Shown here: positions 33,269-40,792 of the stretch, one piece after another | Numbering within the stretch: the first letter of the stretch is position 1 | Layout: the number at the start of each line of letters is the position of its first letter | The notes under the pieces: generated by a model | Told to the model about the DNA's origin: nothing | Database searches by the model: none | What the model saw: only the letters and a program-made list of their open reading frames with translations | From: Pseudonocardia sp. HH130630-07 | GTDB taxonomy: Bacteria; Actinomycetota; Actinomycetes; Mycobacteriales; Pseudonocardiaceae | Length of the DNA: 64,000 nt | Reading direction: 5' to 3' | Assembly: GCF_001698125.1 (NCBI RefSeq) | Contig: NZ_CP013854.1 | Coordinates: 4,650,001 to 4,714,000, forward strand | Program-made: the position numbers and the translations under genes

Positions 33269-34861
33269 TCAGGCGACGGTGAAGAGCACCGACGGCCAGC
33301 CGGTGGCACCGTCCGGGATCGGTTCGACGCGGACGTCGGTCTGGGTGAGGCCGCGCCGGTCGGTGGCCCGTGCCACGACCATGTGGTTGCCAGGGCCCAG
33401 GTCGAGCTCGGCCCGCCACATCCGCCAGGTGTTCGCATTCACCTCGGTCGCCAGTTCGGCCCGGACCCACGGCCCGTCGTCGGCGCGGACCTCGACCCCG
33501 GTGACCCCGACCGGCTGGGCCCACGCGACGCCGGCCACCTGCACCCGTCCGGACGGCATCTGGGCGAACCCGGCCGGGGCGTCGATCCGGCACTGGGTCT
33601 TGATCGGGGCCCGCTCGGCCCAGCCACGGTCGCGCCAGTAGACCGACCGGTCGGCGAACGTGGTGAGCTCGATCTCGGAGAGCCACTTGGTGGCCGAGAC
33701 GAAGCCGTAGAGCCCGGGGACCACCATCCGTACCGGGAAGCCGTGCTCGGCGGGCAGTGCCTCGCCGTTCATGCCGATCGCGAGCAGTGCGCCGCGGCCG
33801 GGCTCCAGCACGGTGGCGGTCGGTGTCCCCGCGGTCCAGCCGTCCCGGCTGGTCGAGACGATCTGGTCGGCGCCGGGATCGACGCCGAGCTCGCTCAGCA
33901 GCGGGGCCAGTTCGACGCCCACGAAGCGTGCGGTGGACACCAGGTTCCCGCCGACGGTGTTGGACACGCAGGTCATCGTGATGAGCCGCTCGACCAGCGG
34001 GCGGGCCAGCAGATCGTCCATGGTCAGGGTCACCTCGCGCCCGACCCGGCCGTGGATGCGCAGCGACCAGTCCTCGGCGCGCACGGTCGGGAGCTGCAGC
34101 GCGACGTCGATCCGGTAGAAGTCGGCGTTCGGCGTCACGAACGGGACCGTGCCCAGCTCCGGGAAACCCGCCGACGCCGGTACCGCGGGCGCCCGCTCCA
34201 CCAGCGGTGCGGCGGCCAGCCTGCGGGTCAGCGCGTCCCGCGAGGCGGTGACGGCCCCGGCGCCCGAGGCGAGTGCGGCGCCCACGCCACCGGCGGCCAG
34301 CGACCCGGCGACGACCGCGGCCGAGGCCCCGGCGAGCACGGTGCGCCGCTCGACCCGGGGCGCGCCGTGGCCGGCCGGTGCCGGTGCCGCCGCGCGGCGG
34401 GCCAGCCGGTGCAGGAGCCGTTGCACCAGGACACCCACGACCAGCGACGCCAGCGGGGCGACCGGGTCCACCGGCTGCACGACCGGACCGGTGAGGACCG
34501 CGGCGAGCGCGAGCAGCCCCAGCGCGGCGACGACCGCGGTGCCCGGTGCGGGCCGCCGGCGCGCCGTCAGCCCGGCGGCGGCCCCGGCGACGAGCAGCAC
34601 GACGGCGATCCCGGCGAGCAGCACCGGCTTGTCGGCGGTTCCGAATGCGGATTTCGCGAATTCGACGACCGGTTGCGGGGAGAGCCGGACGGCGGCGTCA
34701 CCGACGGCGACGAACGGGGACGACGCCGGCGAGAGAATTCCCGCGACGAGATGTCCGAACGCCACCGCGGACACGATGGCGAGCAGTTCCACGACCATCG
34801 CGGACAGGCGTGGGAGAACGGGAACCATCCTGTTCCCCGGGTCCTGCATCTCGGTGAGCAC
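33269..34861 (-). CDS. Membrane-bound sulfite-oxidase-like molybdopterin oxidoreductase
   Basis: 530 aa. About five N-terminal transmembrane helices (residues 15-190) precede a twin-Arg-like segment (VERRTVLAGASAAVVAG). The sulfite-oxidase-fold Mo-pterin domain follows (HGRVGREVTLTMDDLLARPLVERLITMTCVSNTVGGNLVSTARFVGV, where the Cys in MTCVSN is the Mo ligand), then an Ig-like Mo-co dimerisation domain to the C-terminus. The start is uncertain: GTG 34861, or ATG at 34849 or 34828. Likely a periplasmic-facing reductase or oxidase; the substrate could be sulfite or oxidised Met. Paired with the fasciclin lipoprotein as often seen in actinobacteria. Confidence 0.9.
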   Translation of the reverse strand: MLTEMQDPGNRMVPVLPRLSAMVVELLAIVSAVAFGHLVAGILSPASSPFVAVGDAAVRLSPQPVVEFAKSAFGTADKPVLLAGIAVVLLVAGAAAGLTARRRPAPGTAVVAALGLLALAAVLTGPVVQPVDPVAPLASLVVGVLVQRLLHRLARRAAAPAPAGHGAPRVERRTVLAGASAAVVAGSLAAGGVGAALASGAGAVTASRDALTRRLAAAPLVERAPAVPASAGFPELGTVPFVTPNADFYRIDVALQLPTVRAEDWSLRIHGRVGREVTLTMDDLLARPLVERLITMTCVSNTVGGNLVSTARFVGVELAPLLSELGVDPGADQIVSTSRDGWTAGTPTATVLEPGRGALLAIGMNGEALPAEHGFPVRMVVPGLYGFVSATKWLSEIELTTFADRSVYWRDRGWAERAPIKTQCRIDAPAGFAQMPSGRVQVAGVAWAQPVGVTGVEVRADDGPWVRAELATEVNANTWRMWRAELDLGPGNHMVVARATDRRGLTQTDVRVEPIPDGATGWPSVLFTVA

Positions 34862-34948
34862 ACCGGTGGTTCGCGGTGGCCCCGGTGTGCGGTTCGGTCG
34901 AATTCCGCGGCGTCATCCGATGCGTGACGACACGGTGGGCGGACCGGT

Positions 34949-35947
34949 TCAGCCGAGGCCGACCGGGGCGTCGGCGGCGCCGACCCCGTCCGGCGGTGCG
35001 GCCTGCGCCGGCACCCCGCCGGGCGGCGGCAGCGCCGCGTCGGCACCGACGCCCTTCTCCGCGGCCGCGGTGCGCACCGCGTCGACGACGAGCAGCAGCG
35101 CGGCCCGGCGGGCCGATCCGGTCCGGTAGGCCAGCGACACGGTGCGGGTCAGCGCGTCACCGAGGGCGACGACGTCCACCCCCGGCGGGCGCAACGCCAG
35201 GCCCAGGTCGCTCACCAGGGTGACGCCCAGGCCGGCCGCGACCATCGCCATCGCGGTGGCCTGCTCCTCGACCTCGTGGTTGATCCGCGGCTCGTAGCCC
35301 GCGGACTGGCAGGCCAGCCGGACCGCGTGCCCGAAGTGCGAGCGCGTCGGGGCGGCGATCCACGGGTGCTCGGCCAGCTCGGCCAGGGACACGCTCGCGG
35401 TCGGCACCGCACCGGCGGGGACCGCGGCGTAGAGCCGCTCGACGGCGATCACCGAGCGCTCCAGCCCCCGGTCCCAGGTCATCGGGTAGTTCGAGTAGTC
35501 GATGACGAACGACAGGTCGAGCTGCCCGTCGCGGACCGCGGCCGCCGTCTCCTCGGGGGCCAGCTCGCGGGTCCGGAGCCGGATGCCGGGATGGGTCCTG
35601 GCGAGCGCGGTCAGCGCACCGGGCAGCAGCCCGGACGCCACCGACGCCCACACGCCCGCGGTGAGCCGCGCCGAGACCGACTCGCCGGCCTCCTCCAGCG
35701 CCTGGGTGGCGCGCTCGACCGAGGCGAGGATGTCCTCGGCGTGCTCGGCGAGCAGCATCCCGAGGTCGGTGAGCAGGACCCGGCGGCCGCGCCGCTCGAA
35801 CAGCCGGGTCCCGACGTCGCGCTCCAGCTGGGCGAGCTGCTGGGACACCGCGGACGCGGTGTAGTGCAGCGCCGTCGCCGCCGCGGTGACCGTGCCACGC
35901 CGGTGCAGCTCACGCAGCATCCGCAGCCGGGGCAGCGACAGATCCAT
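34949..35947 (-). CDS. LysR family transcriptional regulator
   Basis: 332 aa. N-terminal helix-turn-helix LSLPRLRMLRELHRRGTVTAAATALHYTASAVSQQLAQLERDVGTRLFERRGRRVLLTD, then a periplasmic-binding-like effector domain (SVSLAELAEHPWIAAPTRSHFG). A Pro/Ala-rich tail of 35 residues ends the protein. ATG 35947. Divergent from the amino-acid dehydrogenase, which it probably regulates. GATCCGT occurs twice in the intergenic region (about 35985 and 36025). Confidence 0.94.
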   Translation of the reverse strand: MDLSLPRLRMLRELHRRGTVTAAATALHYTASAVSQQLAQLERDVGTRLFERRGRRVLLTDLGMLLAEHAEDILASVERATQALEEAGESVSARLTAGVWASVASGLLPGALTALARTHPGIRLRTRELAPEETAAAVRDGQLDLSFVIDYSNYPMTWDRGLERSVIAVERLYAAVPAGAVPTASVSLAELAEHPWIAAPTRSHFGHAVRLACQSAGYEPRINHEVEEQATAMAMVAAGLGVTLVSDLGLALRPPGVDVVALGDALTRTVSLAYRTGSARRAALLLVVDAVRTAAAEKGVGADAALPPPGGVPAQAAPPDGVGAADAPVGLG

Positions 35948-36178
35948 GCCGGGAACCCTAGTGCCCGCGGGCGTGTGCCCGGGGCCGGATCCGTTGTTCA
36001 GGAACTCTGCACACGGCCGTGAATGATCCGTAAATGGACGCCGGGCCGGATGCGGACGCACAGTGACGGCACCGGTCGAGACGCCACGGACCGGGGGACG
36101 ACGAGGTCCGACAGGCAACGACGGGACCGGCTCTCCCCACGCGGCGACCGGCGGAGCACGACGAGGAGGTGGGTCGCC

Positions 36179-37438
36179 ATGACGACCATGCAGAACCCGG
36201 CCGGAGGCACCCAGCAGGCTGCCGCGCAGACCGTTCCGGCGACGGGCCACGCGATCCCGGCCGTCGCACCCGCGGTCCGCCGCCCGGACCCGTACATGCG
36301 GCTGCAGTGGAACGACTCGGCGACCGGCGCCGTCGGCTACCTCGTCGTGCACACCCTGCGGGCCGGTCTCGCCACCGGCGGGACCCGGATGCGCGCCGGC
36401 TGCACGCTGAGCGAGGTCGAGGACCTGGCCCGCGGCATGGCCAACAAGACCGCGACCTTCGACCTGCCGATCGGCGGGGCCAAGGGCGGCATCGACTTCG
36501 ACCCGAAGGACCCGCGCGCCGTCGAGGTGCTGGAGCGCTTCTGCGAGGCCATGCGGCCGTGGATCGACGCGCACTGGGTCACCGCGGAGGACCTGGGCGT
36601 CCCGCAGCACCTGATCGACGAGGTCTTCGACCGGCTGGGTCTCGGCCAGAGCTACCACGCCGCGATCAGCCGGGCCGCCGACCCGGAGGCCACCCTGGAG
36701 CGGGTGCGCACCGGACTGCGCGCCGAGGTCGACGGCGGGTTCGAGCTGGGTGACGTGATCGGCGGCTACGGCGTCGCGCACGCCTGCCTGGCCGCCGCGG
36801 TCTCCTGGGGCCGCGCCCCGGCCGCGACGACCGTGGCCATCCAGGGCCTCGGGACGATGGGCGGCGCCGCCGCCTACTACCTGCACGAGGCCGGGATGCG
36901 GGTCACCACGGTGGCCGACGCGGCCGGCACCCTGCACTGCCCGGACGGCCTCGACGTCCCGGCGCTGCTGGACCTGCGCGACGGCTACGGCGAGATCGAC
37001 CGCTCGCGGCTGCCGGCCGGCGTCGAGCAGCTCCCGCGCAACGCGATCCTGTCGGTCGAGGCGGACATCCTGGTCCCGGCGGCGATCTCCTACGCGATCA
37101 CCCCGGACAACTCCTACGACGTCCGGGCCCGGGTCGTGGTCGAGGCCGCGAACGCCGCGACCACGCCGGAGGCGGAGGCGATGCTCGCCGCCCGCGGCAT
37201 CCCGGTGCTGCCCGACTTCGTGGCGAACGCCGGCGCGGTCGCCTGGGCCTGGTGGCTGCTGCTGGGCGAGGTCGACGACGATCCGCAGAACTCGTTCGAC
37301 CGGCTCCGCACGGTGATGCACACCAAGGTCGGCATGCTGCTCGCTGCCTGGTCCGAGCACGGCACCACGCCCCGGGACACCGGCCACCGCTGGGCCGACG
37401 ACCCGGCACCGGTCACCGGGCCGGTCGTCATCCCCTGA
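36179..37438 (+). CDS. Glu/Leu/Phe/Val dehydrogenase
   Basis: 419 aa. Dimerisation/substrate domain: LVVHTLRAGLATGGTRMRAGCTLSEVEDLARGMANKTATFDLPIGGAKGGIDFDPKD, containing the catalytic Lys of the GGAKGG loop. NAD-binding Rossmann domain: VAIQGLGTMGGAAAYYLHEAG (about 220-240), then ADILVPAAISYAI and VVVEAANAATTPEAEAML. Oxidative deamination of an amino acid to the 2-oxo acid. ATG 36179 preceded by GAGGAGGT. A 40-residue N-terminal extension rich in Ala/Gln/Thr is unusual for the family. Confidence 0.94.
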   Translation: MTTMQNPAGGTQQAAAQTVPATGHAIPAVAPAVRRPDPYMRLQWNDSATGAVGYLVVHTLRAGLATGGTRMRAGCTLSEVEDLARGMANKTATFDLPIGGAKGGIDFDPKDPRAVEVLERFCEAMRPWIDAHWVTAEDLGVPQHLIDEVFDRLGLGQSYHAAISRAADPEATLERVRTGLRAEVDGGFELGDVIGGYGVAHACLAAAVSWGRAPAATTVAIQGLGTMGGAAAYYLHEAGMRVTTVADAAGTLHCPDGLDVPALLDLRDGYGEIDRSRLPAGVEQLPRNAILSVEADILVPAAISYAITPDNSYDVRARVVVEAANAATTPEAEAMLAARGIPVLPDFVANAGAVAWAWWLLLGEVDDDPQNSFDRLRTVMHTKVGMLLAAWSEHGTTPRDTGHRWADDPAPVTGPVVIP

Positions 37439-37462
37439 CCCGGGCCCCGACGCGCACCCGGT

Positions 37463-37501
37463 CGCGGTGACCGGCCGGGATCAGCCCGGCCGGTCACCGC
37501 G
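37463..37501. terminator. Bidirectional hairpin terminator
   Basis: 17-bp perfect stem (37463-37479 / 37485-37501) with a 5-nt loop between convergent genes. It overlaps the last codons of the DUF5313 gene. Confidence 0.65.
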
Positions 37502-37891
37502 GCGGCGTTCGTCGGCGTGCTCGGCGTCGTGGCGCAGCCGGGCGTCGACGTGCTGTTCGGCGCGCCGCGCCTCCCGGGTGGCCGCGGCCGCCCCCACCGG
37601 GTAACCGGCCTTCATCACCCGCGTCTCGCAGGCCTCGACCACGTAGACCATGCCGTAGAACAGCCCGATGACGGCGCCCGAGGCGACCGCCCCCAGGCGT
37701 ACCCAGGACGGGCCGGGGACGATCAGGAACAGCAGGGCGAGCAGCGGGAGCAGCTGGGTCACCGTCCGCGCCAGGTGCCGCAGCCACCAGGTCCGGCAGG
37801 TGACGTCGTGCAGGACCCAGCGACCGTGGCGTTCCGGGAGACCCGCGCCGTAGGCGTAGGCGATCCAGCGGAACGGGTTCGGGCGTCGCAT
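37481..37891 (-). CDS. DUF5313 family membrane protein
   Basis: 136 aa. N-terminus RRPNPFRWIAYAYGAGLPERHGRWVLHDVTCRTWWLRHL matches the actinobacterial DUF5313 pattern. Two transmembrane helices follow (LLPLLALLFLIVPGP, LGAVASGAVIGLFYGMVYVVEA), then a charged tail. ATG 37891 chosen because of GGAGGT just upstream; an in-frame ATG lies at 37903. Function unknown. Confidence 0.85.
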   Translation of the reverse strand: MRRPNPFRWIAYAYGAGLPERHGRWVLHDVTCRTWWLRHLARTVTQLLPLLALLFLIVPGPSWVRLGAVASGAVIGLFYGMVYVVEACETRVMKAGYPVGAAAATREARRAEQHVDARLRHDAEHADERRRGDRPG

Positions 37892-37939
37892 GACGACCTC
37901 CATGTTAGGCGGCCCTCACCGGCACGGCGACGTGACGTC

Positions 37940-38689
37940 TCACGCCCCCGGGTGCCGGACGAGCAGCGCGACGGCGTCGGTCCAGCGCCGCGGGCTGCCC
38001 TCGGGGGCGACGGTGATGCCGTCCGGGCCCGGTACCGGTTCCGGGAGCGGGCGCCCGCCCCGGGCGGCACCGACCAGGTCCCGGACCCGCTGCCCGGCCC
38101 GGTGGTAGAACTCGATCTGCACGGCCCGGCCGAACACGGCGAACCCCAGGCGGTACAGCGGGTTCGGGATGGGCGCGGGCCGGGAGAACGCGCGGATGAC
38201 GAAGCGGACCTCGCCGGTGTCGAGGTCCTTCACGATCTCGTAGGTCAGCCGGCCCCGTTCCAGGTGGCCGTGCAGCGTCTCGTAGGTCCAGCCCCACACC
38301 CGGGCGCCGTCGCGGATCTCGTCGACGACCGCGGTCACCCGCACCCCGAGGTGGAAGCGCAGCGGGCCGAACCGGCCCTCCAGCAGCATGTCCCGCCCGA
38401 GCAGGGGATCGCCGGGCCGGAAGGCGCCACGCAGCCGGCGGTGATCGGTGAACTGGTAGCCGAGCAGGACCGAGCACGCCCGCTCCCAGTCGCCGCCGGG
38501 CACCGGTTCACCCGGTGGCTCGGTGCCGACCAGCGCGCTGCCGTGGTCGACGTGCCAGCCGTCCTCGCCGTCGGTGCGGGGGACCTCGTCCGTGCCGAGG
38601 CCGGCGATGTTGGAGGCGCGGCCGGCGAGCGAGTCGAGGTCGGCCCGCCGCAGCGCCGGACCGGGCCGGGCGTGCAACGTCCGGCTCAC
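37940..38689 (-). CDS. DUF1990 (UPF0548-like) family protein
   Basis: 249 aa. N-terminal helix, then the DUF1990 beta-barrel: DWERACSVLLGYQFTDHRRLRGAFRPGDPLLGRDMLLEGRFGPLRFHLGVRVTAVVDE, GWTYETLHGHLERGRLTYEIVKDLDTGEVRFVIRAFSRPA. START-like fold by family knowledge; lipid binding is plausible but unproven. GTG 38689 overlaps the upstream small gene (GTGA). A second DUF1990 protein is divergent at 38972. Confidence 0.9.
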   Translation of the reverse strand: MSRTLHARPGPALRRADLDSLAGRASNIAGLGTDEVPRTDGEDGWHVDHGSALVGTEPPGEPVPGGDWERACSVLLGYQFTDHRRLRGAFRPGDPLLGRDMLLEGRFGPLRFHLGVRVTAVVDEIRDGARVWGWTYETLHGHLERGRLTYEIVKDLDTGEVRFVIRAFSRPAPIPNPLYRLGFAVFGRAVQIEFYHRAGQRVRDLVGAARGGRPLPEPVPGPDGITVAPEGSPRRWTDAVALLVRHPGA

Positions 38690-38928
38690 CGCCGCCGTCC
38701 CGGGAGCCCGGCCCGCTCCTCGCGCCGCATCGCGTCGCCGATCTGCCACAGCATCGACGGCCACAGGCCGACGAAGATCGCCCGACGCTCGGCGTTGCCG
38801 CGCTCGTCCTGGTCGACGGTCTTTGCCCGCAGCCAGAGGCCGATCGAGAACCCGACCGAGCCGAGCGAGATCCACTGCAGGTGCGTGCCACGCAACCCGG
38901 TGCGGTGCAGGAGGGAGCCGACGGTCAT
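38686..38928 (-). CDS. Small membrane-associated hypothetical protein
   Basis: 80 aa with one hydrophobic stretch (THLQWISLGSVGFSIGLWLRA) and a second semi-hydrophobic one (AIFVGLWPSMLWQIGDAMR). Translationally coupled to the DUF1990 gene. ATG 38928; an upstream in-frame ATG at 38979 would overlap the divergent gene. No family recognised. Confidence 0.65.
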   Translation of the reverse strand: MTVGSLLHRTGLRGTHLQWISLGSVGFSIGLWLRAKTVDQDERGNAERRAIFVGLWPSMLWQIGDAMRREERAGLPGRRR

Positions 38929-38971
38929 GGCCGAAGGTTCCCCGGCGCCGTGCCGGGTACACCCATCGACG

Positions 38972-39703
38972 ATGAGCAATCACAGTGCCGACCCGGTGAC
39001 CGGTGACCGGCGGTCCCGCCGGGTGGCAGCGCTCGCCCGCTGGCCGGTCGCACTGGCGCTGGTGTCGTGGCGGTACTTCTGGCGGACCACGCCGATCCAC
39101 CGCAGCGACGTCGCCGGAGACCTGTCGGACCTGCCGCCGCCCGCACCGCGGGAGGCCGGCGGCGACCACGTCCAGGGGCCGGAGGACGGGCACGGCACCC
39201 TGCTGCACCGCCGGTACTCGGTACGGATCCGCGGCACGTCGATCGGTCCGGAGGAGCTGATAGCCCGGCTCGCGGCCGATCCGGACCGGTGGTCACCGGA
39301 GTTCGCCGTGTTCCGCAGGCTGCGGGGCGAGCCGGGCCGGATGCGGCTCGGTGACGAGTTCCTCATCCGGATGCCGGGCCCGTGGGACGGGCCGGTCCGG
39401 GTGTGCGCCGCCGACCCGGCGAGCTTCACCTTCGTCACCCTGCGCGGGCACCTCGAGGCGGGGCGGATCACCTTCGGCGCCCGCAGCGACGGCGACCGGC
39501 TCGTGTTCGCCATCGAGTCCTGGGCCCGTCCGGGGGACCGGTTGTCGCACCTGCTCTACAACCGGCTGCGGGTGGCCAAGGAGGTCCAGCTCAACATGTG
39601 GACGCACGCCTGCATCCGGGCGGCCGCGATCGCCGGTGGCCGTCCGGACGGCGGGATCACCGTCCGGACCCGCCGGTTCCGGTCGGCGCGCCGGGAGGGG
39701 TGA
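38972..39703 (+). CDS. Second DUF1990-like protein
   Basis: 243 aa. The core aligns by pattern with the other DUF1990 protein: RRYSVRIRGTSIGPEELIARLAADPDRWSPEFAVFRRLRGEPGRMRLGDEFLIRMPGPWDGPVRV, FTFVTLRGHLEAGRITFGARSDGDRLVFAIESWARPGDRLSHLLYNRL. The N-terminus has about 75 residues of linker. ATG 38972, 43 bp from the divergent 80-aa gene. The pair looks like a divergent duplicated unit. Confidence 0.82.
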   Translation: MSNHSADPVTGDRRSRRVAALARWPVALALVSWRYFWRTTPIHRSDVAGDLSDLPPPAPREAGGDHVQGPEDGHGTLLHRRYSVRIRGTSIGPEELIARLAADPDRWSPEFAVFRRLRGEPGRMRLGDEFLIRMPGPWDGPVRVCAADPASFTFVTLRGHLEAGRITFGARSDGDRLVFAIESWARPGDRLSHLLYNRLRVAKEVQLNMWTHACIRAAAIAGGRPDGGITVRTRRFRSARREG

Positions 39704-39755
39704 CCCGGCCCGCCCGGACGCCACGAAACGGGGTGCGGCCCGCACGGGCGCTCGT

Positions 39756-39761
39756 TAGCGT
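39756..39761 (+). promoter_or_regulatory. -10 of the erm leader transcript
   Basis: TAGCGT ends 7 nt before the leader GTG (39769), so the transcript would begin at the leader start codon. A hyphenated palindrome GTGCG-GCC-CGCAC (39733-39745) lies at the -35 side. Confidence 0.6.
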
Positions 39762-39768
39762 GCGGTCC

Positions 39769-39798
39769 GTGGCAGCCATACGCCTGCGCGTCGCCTGA
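39769..39798 (+). CDS. Erm leader peptide with R-L-R arrest motif
   Basis: Nine codons, GTG start: M-A-A-I-R-L-R-V-A then TGA. Arg-Leu-Arg is the macrolide-dependent ribosome arrest motif of the ErmD-class leader peptides (established knowledge). It is predicted to be translated leaderlessly and ends 108 nt before the erm start codon. Stalling at R-L-R in the presence of drug would stop the leader segment from pairing with downstream RNA. Confidence 0.75.
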   Translation: MAAIRLRVA

Positions 39799-39884
39799 CG
39801 GCGGCGCCCACCCTCCGCGGCCCCGCCGTCCCTGCAGCCGGTCCCCGTACCCCTGCCGGGCGGCGCATCGCCCTGCGCGCGTCC

Positions 39885-39903
39885 GGCTCCCGACCAGGGA
39901 GCC
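39885..39903 (+). promoter_or_regulatory. Hairpin hiding the erm ribosome-binding site
   Basis: GGCTCCC-GACCA-GGGAGCC: 7-bp perfect stem, 5-nt loop. The 3' arm contains GGGAG, the Shine-Dalgarno for the GTG at 39907 (5-nt spacing). This is the expected OFF structure of an erm translational attenuator. Confidence 0.7.
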
Positions 39904-39906
39904 CGT

Positions 39907-40668
39907 GTGTCCCACCCCTCTCGCATCGGCCGTCACGAGCACGGCCAGAACCTCCTCGTCGACGCAGGCGTCACCGCCGCCGTCGCGGATCTCGTCGCCG
40001 GCTGGCGACCGTCCCCGGTACTGGAACTCGGTGCCGGCGACGGCGCGCTCACCGCGGCCCTGGTCCCGCTCGGCCGGCCGATCACCGCCGTGGAACTGGA
40101 CCCGCACCGGGTGGCCCGGTTGCGGTCACGGTTCGGCGACGCCGTCGAGGTGCACCACGGTGACCTGCTGCGGACCGACCTGGGCCGGTCGCTCGACGTC
40201 GTCTCCAACGTCCCCTACGCGCTGACCACCCCGCTGCTGCGCCGGCTGCTCGCGGCCGGCCGGTGGGGGCACGCGCTGCTCCTGCTGCAGTGGGAGGTCG
40301 CCCGCAAGCGCGCCGCGGTCGGCGGCACGACGGCGCTGACCGCGCGGTGGTGGCCCTGGTTCGCGTTCCGGCTGCACCGGCGGGTGCCGGCCGTCGCGTT
40401 CCGTCCCGTCCCGGCCGTCGACGGCGGCCTGCTGGAGATCGTCCGCCGCCCCCGGCCGCTGGTCGACGGCCCGGCCCGGGACTACCAGCGCATGGTGGAC
40501 GCGGTGTTCACCGGGCGTGGCCGCGGAGCGGTCGACGTCGCCGGGCGCCGGTACGGCCGCCGGGTCGCGCGGGAGTGGTCGGCGTCGTCCCGGGTCGGGC
40601 CCGCGGCGCTGCCCCGCGACCTGGGCGCGGACCAGTGGGCGGACCTCTACGACCGGCTGCGGCGGTGA
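39907..40668 (+). CDS. erm: Erm family 23S rRNA (adenine-N6) methyltransferase
   Basis: 253 aa. Dimethyladenosine-transferase fold: RIGRHEHGQNLLVDAGV (the QNxLxD motif), SAM site VLELGAGDGALTAAL, acidic VELDPHR, GDLLRTD, and the catalytic NVPYALTTPLLRRLL. KsgA is unlikely: the GRHEHGQN start, the basic C-terminal domain and the leader/attenuator all fit Erm. Methylation of A2058 would give macrolide-lincosamide-streptogramin B resistance. GTG 39907. Preceded by a 9-aa leader and a ribosome-site hairpin; no antibiotic biosynthesis genes nearby, so it is probably intrinsic resistance. Confidence 0.9.
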   Translation: MSHPSRIGRHEHGQNLLVDAGVTAAVADLVAGWRPSPVLELGAGDGALTAALVPLGRPITAVELDPHRVARLRSRFGDAVEVHHGDLLRTDLGRSLDVVSNVPYALTTPLLRRLLAAGRWGHALLLLQWEVARKRAAVGGTTALTARWWPWFAFRLHRRVPAVAFRPVPAVDGGLLEIVRRPRPLVDGPARDYQRMVDAVFTGRGRGAVDVAGRRYGRRVAREWSASSRVGPAALPRDLGADQWADLYDRLRR

Positions 40669-40792
40669 GCGGGGTCGCCCGGGTCCACCACCGGGGTACC
40701 CACGGCCGGATGAACTCCCCGGCCGCCGCGCGCAGGCACCACCCTCCCCGTGATCACGTCGACCCTGACGGACGGTGATCGAGGAGGTCGGC

